Counted from the first letter of the stretch, positions 45,926 to 55,686 are shown. The stretch: DNA of 64,000 nt from Clostridiaceae bacterium (GCA_012838795.1 DUOO01000016.1:1-64000); one strand, 5' to 3'. The notes: generated by a model not told the origin, from the letters alone. Numbers and translations: made by a program.

Positions 45926-46951
45926 TTATTCAAGCAGATCGGCGATTTCATAAATTAATTGCTCGGATTTTTTCCAGCCAAGACAAGGATCGGTAATAGA
46001 TTTGCCATAAACATTTTCACCGATACTTTGACTGCCGTCTTCAATATAGCTTTCAATCATAAAGCCTTTAACGATACTATTGACGTCTTTAGAATAGCGG
46101 CAACTATGCAGAACTTCTTTGGCAATACGAATTTGCTCAAGATATTTTTTGCCTGAATTAGAATGGTTGGTGTCAACAATCACTGCGGGATTTTTTAAGT
46201 TTGATTCCGCATACGCTTCATATAGGGAAATCAAATCTTCGTAATGATAATTGGGTGTTGATTGCCCGTAACGATTGACGAATCCGCGCAAAATAGCATG
46301 TGCGAGAGGATTGCCGTTACTTTTACATTCCCAACCTCGATATTCGAACATTTGCGGTTGTTGAGCGGCATAGATTGCGTTCATCATAACTGTAATATCA
46401 CCACTGGTCGGATTTTTCATTCCGACCGGAATACCGACACCGCTTGAGGTTAAACGATGTTGTTGATTTTCAACTGAACGAGCGCCGACAGCTACATATA
46501 CCAATAAATCATCAAGATAACTGTGATTTTGCGGATAGAGCATTTCATCAGCACAACTGAAGCCATATTCTGTCAATGCACGCATATGCAATTTGCGAAT
46601 AGTAATTAAACCTTTGGTTAAATTAGGTTTCTCACCGGGATCAGGTGAATAGGACATTCCTTTGTATCCGATACCCAAAGTACGGGGTTTGTTAGTATAT
46701 ATACGAGGGACAAACAGAATCTTATCCTTGACTTTATCTTCTATTTTATGTAACCGGGAAAGATAATCTAAAACAGAAGTTTCATTATCCGCCGAGCATG
46801 GACCGATTATCAAAATAAGACGGTCGTCTTTGCCCGTGAAAATATCTTCGATTTCTTGTTGACGTTGTTTTTTTATTTCCAATGCCTTTTTCGGCACCGG
46901 AAATTGGGCTTTGATTTCTTTAGGTAGTGGAAGTTTGCTGATAAATTCCAT
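45926..46951 (-). CDS. aroF: 3-deoxy-7-phosphoheptulonate synthase (DAHP synthase, class I)
   Basis: A 341-residue class I (AroAI-alpha, AroFGH-like) DAHP synthase, the first step of the shikimate pathway (phosphoenolpyruvate plus erythrose 4-phosphate). It has ILIIGPCSADN, RIYTNKPRTLGIGYKG, GARSVENQQHR and VDTNHSNSGKK. The N terminus aligns with the E. coli type enzymes, which are feedback-controlled by an aromatic amino acid; which one is not clear here. The gene is separated from tyrA by a 252-base gap and has its own promoter. Confidence 0.93.
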   Translation of the reverse strand: MEFISKLPLPKEIKAQFPVPKKALEIKKQRQQEIEDIFTGKDDRLILIIGPCSADNETSVLDYLSRLHKIEDKVKDKILFVPRIYTNKPRTLGIGYKGMSYSPDPGEKPNLTKGLITIRKLHMRALTEYGFSCADEMLYPQNHSYLDDLLVYVAVGARSVENQQHRLTSSGVGIPVGMKNPTSGDITVMMNAIYAAQQPQMFEYRGWECKSNGNPLAHAILRGFVNRYGQSTPNYHYEDLISLYEAYAESNLKNPAVIVDTNHSNSGKKYLEQIRIAKEVLHSCRYSKDVNSIVKGFMIESYIEDGSQSIGENVYGKSITDPCLGWKKSEQLIYEIADLLE

Positions 46952-47064
46952 CTTTAATCTCCAATATTATTATTAAAATCTCTATTTCTCCTCAGAATTT
47001 CGAACTGTGCAAAATTATTTTCACAGAACTCCAAATTATGAGTAAATAATATTTTATAATAAAA

Positions 47065-47092
47065 ATTGTATAGACATAAAATAATCTTGCAA
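47065..47092 (-). promoter_or_regulatory. Promoter for aroF
   Basis: On the minus strand TTGCAA (47087-47092) and TACAAT (47065-47070), 16 bases apart, lie in the tyrA-aroF gap. A CTGTG/CACAG hairpin lies downstream of it in the leader. No T-box or other riboswitch is seen here. Confidence 0.5.
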
Positions 47093-47203
47093 ATTTAGCG
47101 GAAATCTAAAAATATTTCAGTTACAAAAATAATATACCATAACTGATATGTAAGATTATTTGGTAAAAAAAACAAAAGTTTAACGCTAAGAGCTGAAAAC
47201 AAA

Positions 47204-48073
47204 TTAATTATCACACGGGTACTTATCAAATCTTGAACGGCGTTCGGTAGATTTGCGCATTATTTTGCGCATGGTTGCAATATCATCATTTTGCAGAGCT
47301 TGTTTTAATTTAGTGAATTCTAATTCAAATTTTTCCATATGTTTGATCAGATTCTTTTTATTTAAAATAAATAATTCAGACCACATTGCATAATTGATTT
47401 TGGCAATTCGAGTGAGATCGCGAAAAGAATCTCCTGTGTAATTTTCGAGATGAGGTGAATCATTGCAGGTCATCAATGCAATGGCAATACAATGAGTTAA
47501 TTGGGATAAAAATCCGATCATATCGTCATGTTCTTCCGGAGATAATTTGGAAACTGAAGCAAAACCTAAGACACGACCAAGTTGTTCGCAAACCTCAATT
47601 GCTTGTGGAGAATTATTTTCTGTAGGTGTTACAATGTAATTAGCATCTTTGAAAATTTCATCTGTAGCATTTTCAACCCCGTAGACTTCACGACCTGCCA
47701 TGGGATGTGCCGCGATAAATTCAATACCTTCAGGTAAAAGCGATTCTATTTTATAAATAATTGGCAATTTAACTCCTGTAACATCGGTGATTAAAGTACC
47801 TTTTGAAATGTTTTGTCCGTTTTGTTCCATCCATTCCAAAAAAGTATGGGGGTAGAGTGCAAAGATAATTAAATCTGAATCAGATATTAATTGAGGATCC
47901 GGAGTAATTGTTCCTGATTCGATTAAGTTGTGTTCAACAGCATAGTCGATAGATTTTTGGCTTGTAGTAATTGCCCTTACTTTATATCCTTGTTTAGTTA
48001 ATGCCATTGCATAACTACCGCCGATCAGGCCCAGTCCGACAATTAGAATTTTTGTGTCTTTAGTTAATTTCAT
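47204..48073 (-). CDS. tyrA: Prephenate dehydrogenase TyrA
   Basis: A 289-residue NAD-dependent enzyme that converts prephenate to 4-hydroxyphenylpyruvate on the way to tyrosine. It has the Rossmann motif IVGLGLIGGSYAMAL (near residue 8), TDVTGVK and AAHPMAGREVYG. I use ATG 48073, which overlaps the aroA stop in an ATGA junction; the longer frame from 48181 lies inside aroA and has no family match. There is no mutase or ACT domain. Confidence 0.93.
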   Translation of the reverse strand: MKLTKDTKILIVGLGLIGGSYAMALTKQGYKVRAITTSQKSIDYAVEHNLIESGTITPDPQLISDSDLIIFALYPHTFLEWMEQNGQNISKGTLITDVTGVKLPIIYKIESLLPEGIEFIAAHPMAGREVYGVENATDEIFKDANYIVTPTENNSPQAIEVCEQLGRVLGFASVSKLSPEEHDDMIGFLSQLTHCIAIALMTCNDSPHLENYTGDSFRDLTRIAKINYAMWSELFILNKKNLIKHMEKFELEFTKLKQALQNDDIATMRKIMRKSTERRSRFDKYPCDN

Positions 48074-49353
48074 TTGATATATTCCAGCTCTATTCCTAAT
48101 TGCTCCATTACCGTAAAAAAGTCGGGAAAACTTTTTGATACAGCAGCTGCACCTTCGATAATCCCGCCGGTAATTGAACATAATATTGCCAAAGACATAA
48201 CAATTCGATGATCATTGTGTCCGAATAAGATTTCCTTAGGAGTATTCAATATACCGGGAATGATTTGTACTGAGTTTGGCTTAAGAATTACTCTGCTGCC
48301 GAATTTCGCCAATTCTTTTGCCATGGCATTAGCTCGGTTACTTTCTTTGATTGCCAGTCTTTGAGTATCGGTAAATGTTGCGCCATTATAAGCTGCGGCT
48401 ATAGCAAATAAAATCGGGCCTAAATCAGGGCAGTTTTTCAGAGAAATTTGCGGACTGCTTTCGGTTAATTGTTTAAATAATTCGGGATAAACGGCATCGC
48501 CTTGTAAACTATCGGTTTTTAGCCCTTTTACTTCAACTTTTCCGCCGAACAAATTGAATGCTGCCAGGAATGCCGCATTGGAATAATCACCTTCAACGGT
48601 TCTGTTCCCGGATTTGAATTTTTGATTACCTTGAATTGTAAACCTGATCCCTGTGTTTTGTACATTTTCTATTTTTTTTGCTGTCCATCTGTTGTTTACT
48701 GTTTGCGCATTCTCTATTGTTGAGATATCAAAAGAAACATCTATCCCGAATTCTCTTAATGCTTCGATGGTCATTAATATATAGGAGAAACTTTCAACCG
48801 GTGGTGTAATTTGCAAAATACTGTTTCCGGACAGCAGGGGAAGTGCATAGAGTAATCCGGTTGCAAATTGACTGCTGATATTTCCGGGAATTGAATAATA
48901 TCCATTAATTAAAGGTCCTTGTACGGTTATACCGTTTATTTGATGTTCAAACAGCAGATTTCTCTCTTGAGCAATATCGTGATACACACCCAATGGCCGC
49001 TTAAACAAATATTCACTTCCTGATAAGTTGACTATATTACCGTTTATTAAAGCTAAAGGGATCAAGAAACGTAAAGTGCTTCCGCTTTCGCGGCAATTTA
49101 ACTCTGTCTGAGGTTTACATTTTTTGGGATTCGTACCGTCAATTAATATAGTTTTGTCGTCTAATTGCCACTTAGCACCCAGAGCTTGCAAACAATCTAA
49201 AGTTGCAGAAATATCTTCGCTCAAAACAACATTATTTACTTGACTTCGCCCTTCGGCTAAACCCGCACAAATCAATAAGCGGTGCGCCATGCTTTTGGAA
49301 GGGGGAGCCGTTATGCAACCTTTAGCTGATGATGGTATTATTTTGACTTTCAT
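48070..49353 (-). CDS. aroA: 5-enolpyruvylshikimate-3-phosphate synthase AroA
   Basis: A 427-residue EPSP synthase. Motifs are PPSKSMAHRLLICAGLA, LNCRESGSTLRFLIPLAL, and GHNDHRIVMSLAILC near the C terminus. It transfers enolpyruvate to shikimate 3-phosphate. It lies 53 bases after aroQ and overlaps tyrA by four bases. The motif LNCRESGSTLR is the type found in class II EPSP synthases of Gram-positive bacteria. Confidence 0.94.
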   Translation of the reverse strand: MKVKIIPSSAKGCITAPPSKSMAHRLLICAGLAEGRSQVNNVVLSEDISATLDCLQALGAKWQLDDKTILIDGTNPKKCKPQTELNCRESGSTLRFLIPLALINGNIVNLSGSEYLFKRPLGVYHDIAQERNLLFEHQINGITVQGPLINGYYSIPGNISSQFATGLLYALPLLSGNSILQITPPVESFSYILMTIEALREFGIDVSFDISTIENAQTVNNRWTAKKIENVQNTGIRFTIQGNQKFKSGNRTVEGDYSNAAFLAAFNLFGGKVEVKGLKTDSLQGDAVYPELFKQLTESSPQISLKNCPDLGPILFAIAAAYNGATFTDTQRLAIKESNRANAMAKELAKFGSRVILKPNSVQIIPGILNTPKEILFGHNDHRIVMSLAILCSITGGIIEGAAAVSKSFPDFFTVMEQLGIELEYIK

Positions 49354-49406
49354 TGGAATAATACTAACCTATATCTTAATTAATAATAACAATGATCACT
49401 TCAATG

Positions 49407-49853
49407 TTAATCGCCGGAAGCTTTGACCTGTGCAGCCAGCAAATCAATCGCTTCAATATATCCCTCTATTCCTTTGCCGGATATGGTAGCTATGCAGGCT
49501 TCTCTGATATAGCTGATTTGACGATAATCTTCACGTTCTTCAATTTTTGAAATGTGTACTTCAACAGTGGGAATCGATACAGCTTTGATCGCATCCAACA
49601 AAGCGATACTTGTATGTGTATAACCTCCAGGATTGAATACAATTCCATCGATTTTTTCAAAATATGAGTCTTGAATTTTATCTATTAAATCGCCCTCGTG
49701 ATTTGATTGCAAAACCAGAACTTCATAATTATTTTGGCTGCAGTATTCATTGATACGATTGACTAAATTACTATAGGTGTCTGAACCGTATTGGTCCGGT
49801 TCACGAATACCGAGCATGTTCAGATTTGGTCCGTTTAAGACTAATAATTTCAT
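49407..49853 (-). CDS. aroQ: 3-dehydroquinate dehydratase, type II (AroQ)
   Basis: A 148-residue type II dehydroquinase. It has NGPNLNMLGIREPDQYG at the N terminus, with the catalytic Arg and Tyr, then QSNHEGDLID, FNPGGYTHTS (active-site Asn and His) and VEVHISKIEERE. It forms 3-dehydroshikimate. The ATG at 49853 has AGAGGG ahead of it, and the gene is 41 bases from aroC. Confidence 0.95.
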   Translation of the reverse strand: MKLLVLNGPNLNMLGIREPDQYGSDTYSNLVNRINEYCSQNNYEVLVLQSNHEGDLIDKIQDSYFEKIDGIVFNPGGYTHTSIALLDAIKAVSIPTVEVHISKIEEREDYRQISYIREACIATISGKGIEGYIEAIDLLAAQVKASGD

Positions 49854-49894
49854 AAAATCCCTCTTTACTGTTTATCTAAGAAATCAATTACTGT

Positions 49895-51013
49895 TCAGAT
49901 TTCATTTACAATCCAATCAGTACCGTAACGTAATGCATAAACATCGCATAAAATCAAAGCAGTCATTGCATTGACAACTTCCCGGGCACGATGAACTATT
50001 GCCGGATCGTGGCGTCCGTGTATTTCTAAAATGGCATTTTTCTTTTGTAAAATGTCGACTGTAGGTTGCGGTTTGGAAATAGAAGAAGTAGGCTTAATTA
50101 CTGTTTGATAGAGCAGAGGCATCCCGTTGGAAATTCCACCGTTTATTCCGCCGTTGTAATTGGATAAAAAAGTAATTTTGCCATCAAGCATGACAGGGGA
50201 ATCATTAACCTGACTGCCTTTTCTAACCGCAAAATCAAAGCCCAAACCAAAAGAAACACCCTTGACCGCAGGAATTGAGAATAGTCCATGTGCTATTATA
50301 CTTTCCAGAGTATCAAACCATGGTTCGCCCAGACCGGCATCAATTCCGAGTACACATGTTTCTAAAATTCCACCGACACTATCCGATTCTTTTTTTGCAT
50401 TCAGAATAGCTTGTTGCATAAGTTCGCCCTTGGCATTATTCAGAACGGGGAAGAGTTTTGTTGAAACATCTTTTACCTGTTGCTTCAATGCAGAAGCATT
50501 TTGTCGGAAATCAACAAAAGTGTCATCGGAAATACCGGCACATTCTTTGATATGAGTTCCGATAAAGATGTTTTTTTGTTCAAGAGCATACATGCATATG
50601 GCACCGGCACATACTAAAGCTGCGGTTATTCTTCCGGAAAAATGTCCGCCGCCGCGGATATCCTGATAGCCGTGATATTTGGTATATGCAGCATAATCTG
50701 CATGTCCGGGACGTAAGAGATGTTCAGTTCTTTGATAGTCTTTGCTTCTGATATCCATATTGGGAATGATAATCCCGATTGGCGTTCCGGTAGTTACTCC
50801 ATTGTGAATACCACTGACAAATTTGAATTGATCAGTTTCACTTCTCGGAGTTGAGATATTACTTCTTGCAGAACGTAATGACAATCTGGTTCTGATATAG
50901 TCCTCATCTATTTTGATGCCCGGGGCCAATCCGTCAAGTACGGCACCGATGGCTTGACCGTGACTTTCTCCGAACAGGGTAATGGCGACACTTTGTCCAA
51001 AAGTATTTTTCAT
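49895..51013 (-). CDS. aroC: Chorismate synthase AroC
   Basis: A 372-residue FMN-dependent chorismate synthase. Motifs are GESHGQAIGAVLDGLAPG, the Arg-rich segment SLRSARSNISTPRSETD, RPGHADYAAYTKYHGYQDIRGGGHFSGR and the late GRHDPAIVHRAREVVNAM. It makes chorismate from EPSP. A GGGAG ribosome site precedes the ATG and aroB ends 19 bases upstream. Confidence 0.95.
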   Translation of the reverse strand: MKNTFGQSVAITLFGESHGQAIGAVLDGLAPGIKIDEDYIRTRLSLRSARSNISTPRSETDQFKFVSGIHNGVTTGTPIGIIIPNMDIRSKDYQRTEHLLRPGHADYAAYTKYHGYQDIRGGGHFSGRITAALVCAGAICMYALEQKNIFIGTHIKECAGISDDTFVDFRQNASALKQQVKDVSTKLFPVLNNAKGELMQQAILNAKKESDSVGGILETCVLGIDAGLGEPWFDTLESIIAHGLFSIPAVKGVSFGLGFDFAVRKGSQVNDSPVMLDGKITFLSNYNGGINGGISNGMPLLYQTVIKPTSSISKPQPTVDILQKKNAILEIHGRHDPAIVHRAREVVNAMTALILCDVYALRYGTDWIVNEI

Positions 51014-51032
51014 TTTATTCTCCCATATAATT

Positions 51033-52034
51033 TCAGCGATTAACTAACAAAGTTTTCAAATCGGAAATTGAAATTTTGTTTAATTCATAGCTGCCTATTT
51101 CCGGAACTGAAACTATAGTTATTTGATTTCCGTCGGCTTTTTTATCATGTAAGATTGAACGAAAAATAAGCTCGGGATCCAAGGCGACTTCAATTGGCAA
51201 ACAATATTTCTGCAGAACTTTTATTAAAGTTTGTTTCACTTGCCCACCGGAAAAATATAACATGCCAAGTGCAATACATTCTCCGTGATAATAATTATCT
51301 GAACAATTGGCTTCAATAGCATGACCGATCGTATGTCCGAAATTGAGAACTTGCCTCAGACCTGCTTCTCTTTCATCTTGTTCAACAACAGAAATTTTGA
51401 TTTTCAGGCTTTCCGCAATAACTTTTTCGATGTTTTGCCAAGCATCTTGATACATGAGAAAATCAAAAAAGTCAGAGTTTGAAGTAGCTGCCATTTTGAT
51501 CGCTTCTGCGATACCGCTGGCTTTTTGACGTTCCGGCAAAGTTGTCAGTACATCAGGATCTATTAGCACCTTTTTCGGTTGGTAAAATGCTCCGACAATG
51601 TTTTTGACTTGTTGCATATTGATCGCAGTTTTTCCGCCTACTGATGAATCAATTTGTGAGAGTAAAGTAGTCGGAATATTGTAAAAGTCGATACCTCGCA
51701 TATAACTGGCAGCGACAAAACCTGCAAGGTCACCAACGACACCGCCGCCTAAACCTATTATCGCATCTGTTCTGGTAAAATTGTTCCTGATCAAAACATG
51801 ACACAAATTCGTAAATTGCTCAATGTTTTTATTATTTTCACCTTGGGGGATTATTTCGACTAAATAATTTTCACATTGTTCTGCAATAGTTTCAATATAT
51901 TGGGCAGGAATGCCGGAATCACTTATAACTAATATTTTACGATTTAAATTAAGCTCAGATGATGCTTGGTTTAAACAACCTTTTTTTATTAATATTTCAT
52001 AACTGTTCTCGCCTAAATCGACATTCAAACGCAT
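51033..52034 (-). CDS. aroB: 3-dehydroquinate synthase AroB
   Basis: A 333-residue NAD- and metal-dependent enzyme that cyclises DAHP to 3-dehydroquinate. It has IGLGGGVVGDLAGFVAASYMRGI, PTTLLSQIDSSVGGKTAIN, and the metal ligand motif NFGHTIGHAIE. The length is slightly short of the typical 350-360, through a compact C terminus. The start directly abuts the pheA stop. Confidence 0.94.
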   Translation of the reverse strand: MRLNVDLGENSYEILIKKGCLNQASSELNLNRKILVISDSGIPAQYIETIAEQCENYLVEIIPQGENNKNIEQFTNLCHVLIRNNFTRTDAIIGLGGGVVGDLAGFVAASYMRGIDFYNIPTTLLSQIDSSVGGKTAINMQQVKNIVGAFYQPKKVLIDPDVLTTLPERQKASGIAEAIKMAATSNSDFFDFLMYQDAWQNIEKVIAESLKIKISVVEQDEREAGLRQVLNFGHTIGHAIEANCSDNYYHGECIALGMLYFSGGQVKQTLIKVLQKYCLPIEVALDPELIFRSILHDKKADGNQITIVSVPEIGSYELNKISISDLKTLLVNR

Positions 52035-53135
52035 TTATTCTACCGCCTTTTGTTCTACGAACGAACCTATCATTTTCACTTGATTACAGCATACTTGGAG
52101 TGCTTCAAGCATGTCCTGACCGTCAGGTGTGTAAATATTGCCGTCTGCTTCAGCATAAAAATAGTATTGCCACATCAGTTCCGGCATCGGCCTGCTCCGC
52201 AAAGTTCTCAAATTATAACCATGAGCGCCGATGATATTCAATGCTCTGGCCAATGAACCGGCTTCATGGGTAACTGTAAACATTAAAGCAAAATGCACGT
52301 CGTGTTTATCACTGATCGAGCGGTTTTCTGAGGCACTGAGAATTGCAAAGCGGGTTGTATTCGTTTTGGCGGTATTTATACCGGCAGCCAAGGTTTCCAA
52401 ACCGTAAAGATCTGCACTGTCTTTGCTGGCAATTGCAGCAATAGCCGGATCATTTTGTTTTGCTACATATTGAGCTGCAAGAGCTGTGTTATCAGCAGAA
52501 ATTTGTTTCAGGTTATTGTCCCGGATGAATTTAGTACATTGATCGAGCGCTTGAGGATGACTGATTACCGTTTTAACATCTTTGAATTTTGTCCCGGGTA
52601 AACCGATCAGATCATGTGTAATTGTTAATTCATAGGTTGCATTAATGAACAATGGACCGGAAAACAGTAAATCAGTTACTTGACCGACTTCGCCTGCGGA
52701 ACTGTTTTCCAGAGGTAAAACGGCAATATCACATTCTCCTTTGACCACAGCATCATAAGTTGCTTTGAAACCGCTGTAAGATTCTTTGAGGGCTGTCGGA
52801 AATAGTTTGCGTGCCGCTATATGAGCATAAGCACCTTCAATACCGCTGTATCCTATTTTCATTCCGTTCAATAATCTGTTCTGATAGGACCTCGAAATGC
52901 GCATTGTTTGACGTAAAAAATCTGCATAATAACCTTTCAATAATTCATCTTCAATCCAATCAGAATTATTTCGAATCATTTCTTCTTCGCGTTCCCGATC
53001 ATAGATTTGCAGACCGTGTTCTTGTTTGTAGGCAGCAATTCCTTCCGCTAATTTCATACGTTGTTCGAAAAGATCAGCCATTTGGCTGTCAATTTGATTT
53101 ATTTTTTCTCTGGATAGTTTTAAATCATTATTCAT
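52035..53135 (-). CDS. pheA: Bifunctional chorismate mutase/prephenate dehydratase PheA
   Basis: A 366-residue P-protein for phenylalanine synthesis. Residues about 1-85 are an AroQ-type chorismate mutase (REKINQIDSQMADLFEQRM), about 95-275 the prephenate dehydratase (GIEGAYAHIAARKLF, VLPLENSSAGEVG and the catalytic TTRFAIL), and the end an ACT regulatory domain (HEAGSLARALNIIGAHGYNL). I use ATG 53135, preceded by GAGGG; the longer start at 53147 overlaps that ribosome site. It heads the aroBCQA-tyrA run. Confidence 0.94.
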   Translation of the reverse strand: MNNDLKLSREKINQIDSQMADLFEQRMKLAEGIAAYKQEHGLQIYDREREEEMIRNNSDWIEDELLKGYYADFLRQTMRISRSYQNRLLNGMKIGYSGIEGAYAHIAARKLFPTALKESYSGFKATYDAVVKGECDIAVLPLENSSAGEVGQVTDLLFSGPLFINATYELTITHDLIGLPGTKFKDVKTVISHPQALDQCTKFIRDNNLKQISADNTALAAQYVAKQNDPAIAAIASKDSADLYGLETLAAGINTAKTNTTRFAILSASENRSISDKHDVHFALMFTVTHEAGSLARALNIIGAHGYNLRTLRSRPMPELMWQYYFYAEADGNIYTPDGQDMLEALQVCCNQVKMIGSFVEQKAVE

Positions 53136-53276
53136 AATTTCCCTCATATCTTTGTATAGCTTACTAATAGTAAACCTATTGTTATTAATTAATTTTGTTA
53201 ATGTAATTGTATTAATATACAGCTTTATACTCTTTTTATAAAGTGAAAATGTTCGTGAGATGAATTTTATTCTAAA

Positions 53277-54470
53277 TTATGGTAAAAGGTTATATTCTTT
53301 TGCCAATTGTTTAAAAGCAGGCAGCGAGTTAATAATTTGTTCGGTCGATACACAATAGGCAATTCTGACAAAACCGGCATAACCGAAACTGTCACTGGGA
53401 ACTAATAATAATTCATATTTTTTTGCCAGTTCACAAAATTTTTCAGCATCTTGAATCGGTGATTTTACAAATAAATAAAAAGCACCGCTCGGATAGACAG
53501 CAGTGAAACCTAAATCTTTTAATCCGTTGTATAGTATATCGCGATTCTTTTTATAAATGGATAAATCAGCGGTCATGCCGATACATTCTTTAATCAAAAA
53601 TTGAAATAAAGATGGAGCGCAGACATAGCCTAAAGAACGTCCGGCTCCGCAAATTGCGACAAAAAGATCATTTGCGTTTTCAGCTAAAGGTGAAACAAAA
53701 ATATACCCGATACGTGCTCCTGCCAATGAAATCGACTTACTATAAGAGTAGATAATAATTGTATTGTCGTAATAATGAGGCAAGTAGGGAAGTTCAATAT
53801 CGTAAATTAATTCCCGATATGGGCCGTCACTTAAAATATAGATCGGTTTTTTAAATTCTAATTGTTTTTGCTTCAAGATTTCTGCCAGTTTTTGAATAGT
53901 ATCTTCACGATAACAAGTTCCGGTCGGATTGTTCGGTGAATTAACGATGATTGCTTTAGTATTAGCAGTGATGGCTTGCTCTAAACCAGCAAGATCTGGT
54001 TGGAAGTCATGCTCATTACACGGAACAATGATCAATTTGGCATTACTATGTTCAACGTAAATCCGATATTCCGGAAAAAACGGAGCGAATACGATTACCT
54101 CATCGTCTTGGGTAGTTAAGGCGTTAAGGCATATAGCAAGTCCTGATGCAGCACCGCAAGTCATATAGATCAGCTCAGCTGTAGCAGGAAAACGGAAAGT
54201 TTCCTGAATATAATCGGCGACTGCTTCTCTGACACTTTGGTCTCCCGGAGCAGAAGTATAACCATGCAATTTTTCTGCCGGTACTGAATCAATCAGTTGT
54301 TTTATAATATCGTTTAATTGTGGAGGTGCGGGAACACTGGGATTGCCCAGACTGAAATCAAAGACATTTTCAGCACCGATTTCCGCTTTGCGTTTCAGAC
54401 CGTATTCGAATATTTCGCGAATAACAGAACTTTGTTTACCTAAATCTAACATTTTCTTCGCTACTGACAT
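53277..54470 (-). CDS. PLP-dependent class I aminotransferase (aspartate/aromatic type)
   Basis: A fold-type I aminotransferase of about 397 residues. It has NSPNNPTGTCY, the PLP lysine in YSYSKSISLAGARIGY, and the C-terminal Arg in FVRIAYC. Location before pheA suggests transamination of phenylpyruvate and hydroxyphenylpyruvate, but the subfamily also includes aspartate aminotransferases. ATG 54470 fits the family start; the frame runs on to 54500. A 141-base gap separates it from pheA. Confidence 0.88.
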   Translation of the reverse strand: MSVAKKMLDLGKQSSVIREIFEYGLKRKAEIGAENVFDFSLGNPSVPAPPQLNDIIKQLIDSVPAEKLHGYTSAPGDQSVREAVADYIQETFRFPATAELIYMTCGAASGLAICLNALTTQDDEVIVFAPFFPEYRIYVEHSNAKLIIVPCNEHDFQPDLAGLEQAITANTKAIIVNSPNNPTGTCYREDTIQKLAEILKQKQLEFKKPIYILSDGPYRELIYDIELPYLPHYYDNTIIIYSYSKSISLAGARIGYIFVSPLAENANDLFVAICGAGRSLGYVCAPSLFQFLIKECIGMTADLSIYKKNRDILYNGLKDLGFTAVYPSGAFYLFVKSPIQDAEKFCELAKKYELLLVPSDSFGYAGFVRIAYCVSTEQIINSLPAFKQLAKEYNLLP

Positions 54471-54581
54471 TTTTTTATCACTTTCCCTTAAATTCGCCAT
54501 AATTATAACATAGAGATTTCAAAACATTAAAAATGTTATACTAAAATCAAATAATATTTAGTAATTATGAGGAGTTCGTGA

Positions 54582-54785
54582 GTGACTTATTTTATTATAT
54601 GTGATCAATGCGGTTCAAGTATTGATATTGAAACAAAAACAGAATGTCCGAATTGCGGCGGCAAGTTTGCGGAAGATGAAGAGTATCTTGATTGGAAACT
54701 AAAACATGAAGATGAAGATATTCGCGTGGCCAGACGTGTACGGATTGAATTAGCGGCAAAAAAATCACTGGCAGAGAAAAATTAA
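54582..54785 (+). CDS. Small zinc-ribbon protein
   Basis: A 67-residue protein that starts with GTG (54582) behind GAGGAG. CDQCGS (residues 8-13) and CPNCGG (22-27) form a short zinc ribbon; the remainder is a charged helix rich in Glu, Lys and Arg. No membrane segment is present. The function is unknown. It lies divergent from the aminotransferase gene and 125 bases before the peroxiredoxin gene. Confidence 0.72.
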   Translation: MTYFIICDQCGSSIDIETKTECPNCGGKFAEDEEYLDWKLKHEDEDIRVARRVRIELAAKKSLAEKN

Positions 54786-54910
54786 GCTGAAGTCGAAAGA
54801 AAGTATTATGAAACGGAGAATAATCGTTTAATTAATTAAATGTAATATACAACTTTACTAATAAAATATTATAATATGTAAACGACAACAAGAAATGGAG
54901 AATTATTATT

Positions 54911-55363
54911 ATGTTAGCAATTGGCAGTAAAGCTCCTGATTTTGAATTGCCGGATCAAAACGGTGAATCACGTACTTTGGAACAATACAGAGGCAAAAAG
55001 GTAATACTTTATTTTTATCCGAAGGATAATACGCCGGGTTGTACAAAACAAGCTTGTAATTTTGCCGAATTATATCCTCAATTTCGTGAAAAGGACGCTG
55101 TTGTTTTAGGTGTCAGTAAAGATAGTGTAGCTTCACATAAAAAATTTGAAGAAAAATACGGTTTACCTTTTCCATTGCTTGCTGATCCGAAGCATCAGGT
55201 GATTGAAGCATATGACGTATGGAAAGAGAAAACAGTATTTGGAAAAACCGGTTTAGGTGTTGTGCGTACTACATATTTAATTGATGAAAACGGTATCATA
55301 GAAAAAGCTTTTTCTAACGTAAATGCTGCAGACAATCCGGCGCAAATGCTTGCAGAAATTTAG
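54911..55363 (+). CDS. bcp: Thioredoxin-dependent peroxiredoxin (Bcp/PrxQ family)
   Basis: A 150-residue peroxiredoxin that reduces hydroperoxides. The peroxidatic Cys is in DNTPGCTKQAC, with the second Cys five residues later as in atypical 2-Cys PrxQ proteins; the start APDFELPDQNGE and the block VLGVSKDSVASHKKF are typical. The ATG 54911 follows TGGAG. It is probably monocistronic. Confidence 0.94.
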   Translation: MLAIGSKAPDFELPDQNGESRTLEQYRGKKVILYFYPKDNTPGCTKQACNFAELYPQFREKDAVVLGVSKDSVASHKKFEEKYGLPFPLLADPKHQVIEAYDVWKEKTVFGKTGLGVVRTTYLIDENGIIEKAFSNVNAADNPAQMLAEI

Positions 55364-55436
55364 GTATATTATGAAGATTATTCTTTCCCCGGCAAAATCA
55401 GATTTCAAAGAGAGCAAACACATAATGGAGAAAAAC

Positions 55437-55686
55437 ATGAAAAAAATTATCTCTGATTTTAGTTTTAGTGCTGGGATTTAGTTTGCTTTTAGCTGTTTGT
55501 AAGAATAATTCAGAAGAGAGAGTTACTGAGTCACAAAGTGAAAAGAGTATAACGGATAATTCTACAGCTGAACATTTATCAACCGATAATAACTCGGCTG
55601 AAGAATCTCCAAGTGAAACAATAACTTCAGGGCCGACACCTCAAGTTAGAGAATACGGCTATTGGATTGATTATGAAATAGGTTAA
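55437..55686 (+). pseudogene. Small lipoprotein with a frameshift at a poly-A tract in the signal peptide
   Basis: An ATG at 55437 (behind TGGAGAAAA) opens MKKIIS then reads into a stop, while the +1 frame continues as a good lipoprotein signal (LILVLVLGFSLLLAVC) and a 55-residue Ser/Thr/Glu-rich mature part ending in REYGYWIDYEIG. Removing one A from the seven-A run at 55440-55446 joins them into MKKLSLILVLVLGFSLLLAVC. Possibilities are a broken gene, phase variation by slippage or a sequencing error. The mature part is too short and polar to classify. Confidence 0.7.

Noticed and set aside
45724-45951. 75-codon open frame on the minus strand overlapping the end of aroF
   Set aside because: It has no ribosome site, overlaps aroF by 26 bases, has no recognisable motif and an amino acid make-up like translated AT-rich spacer.
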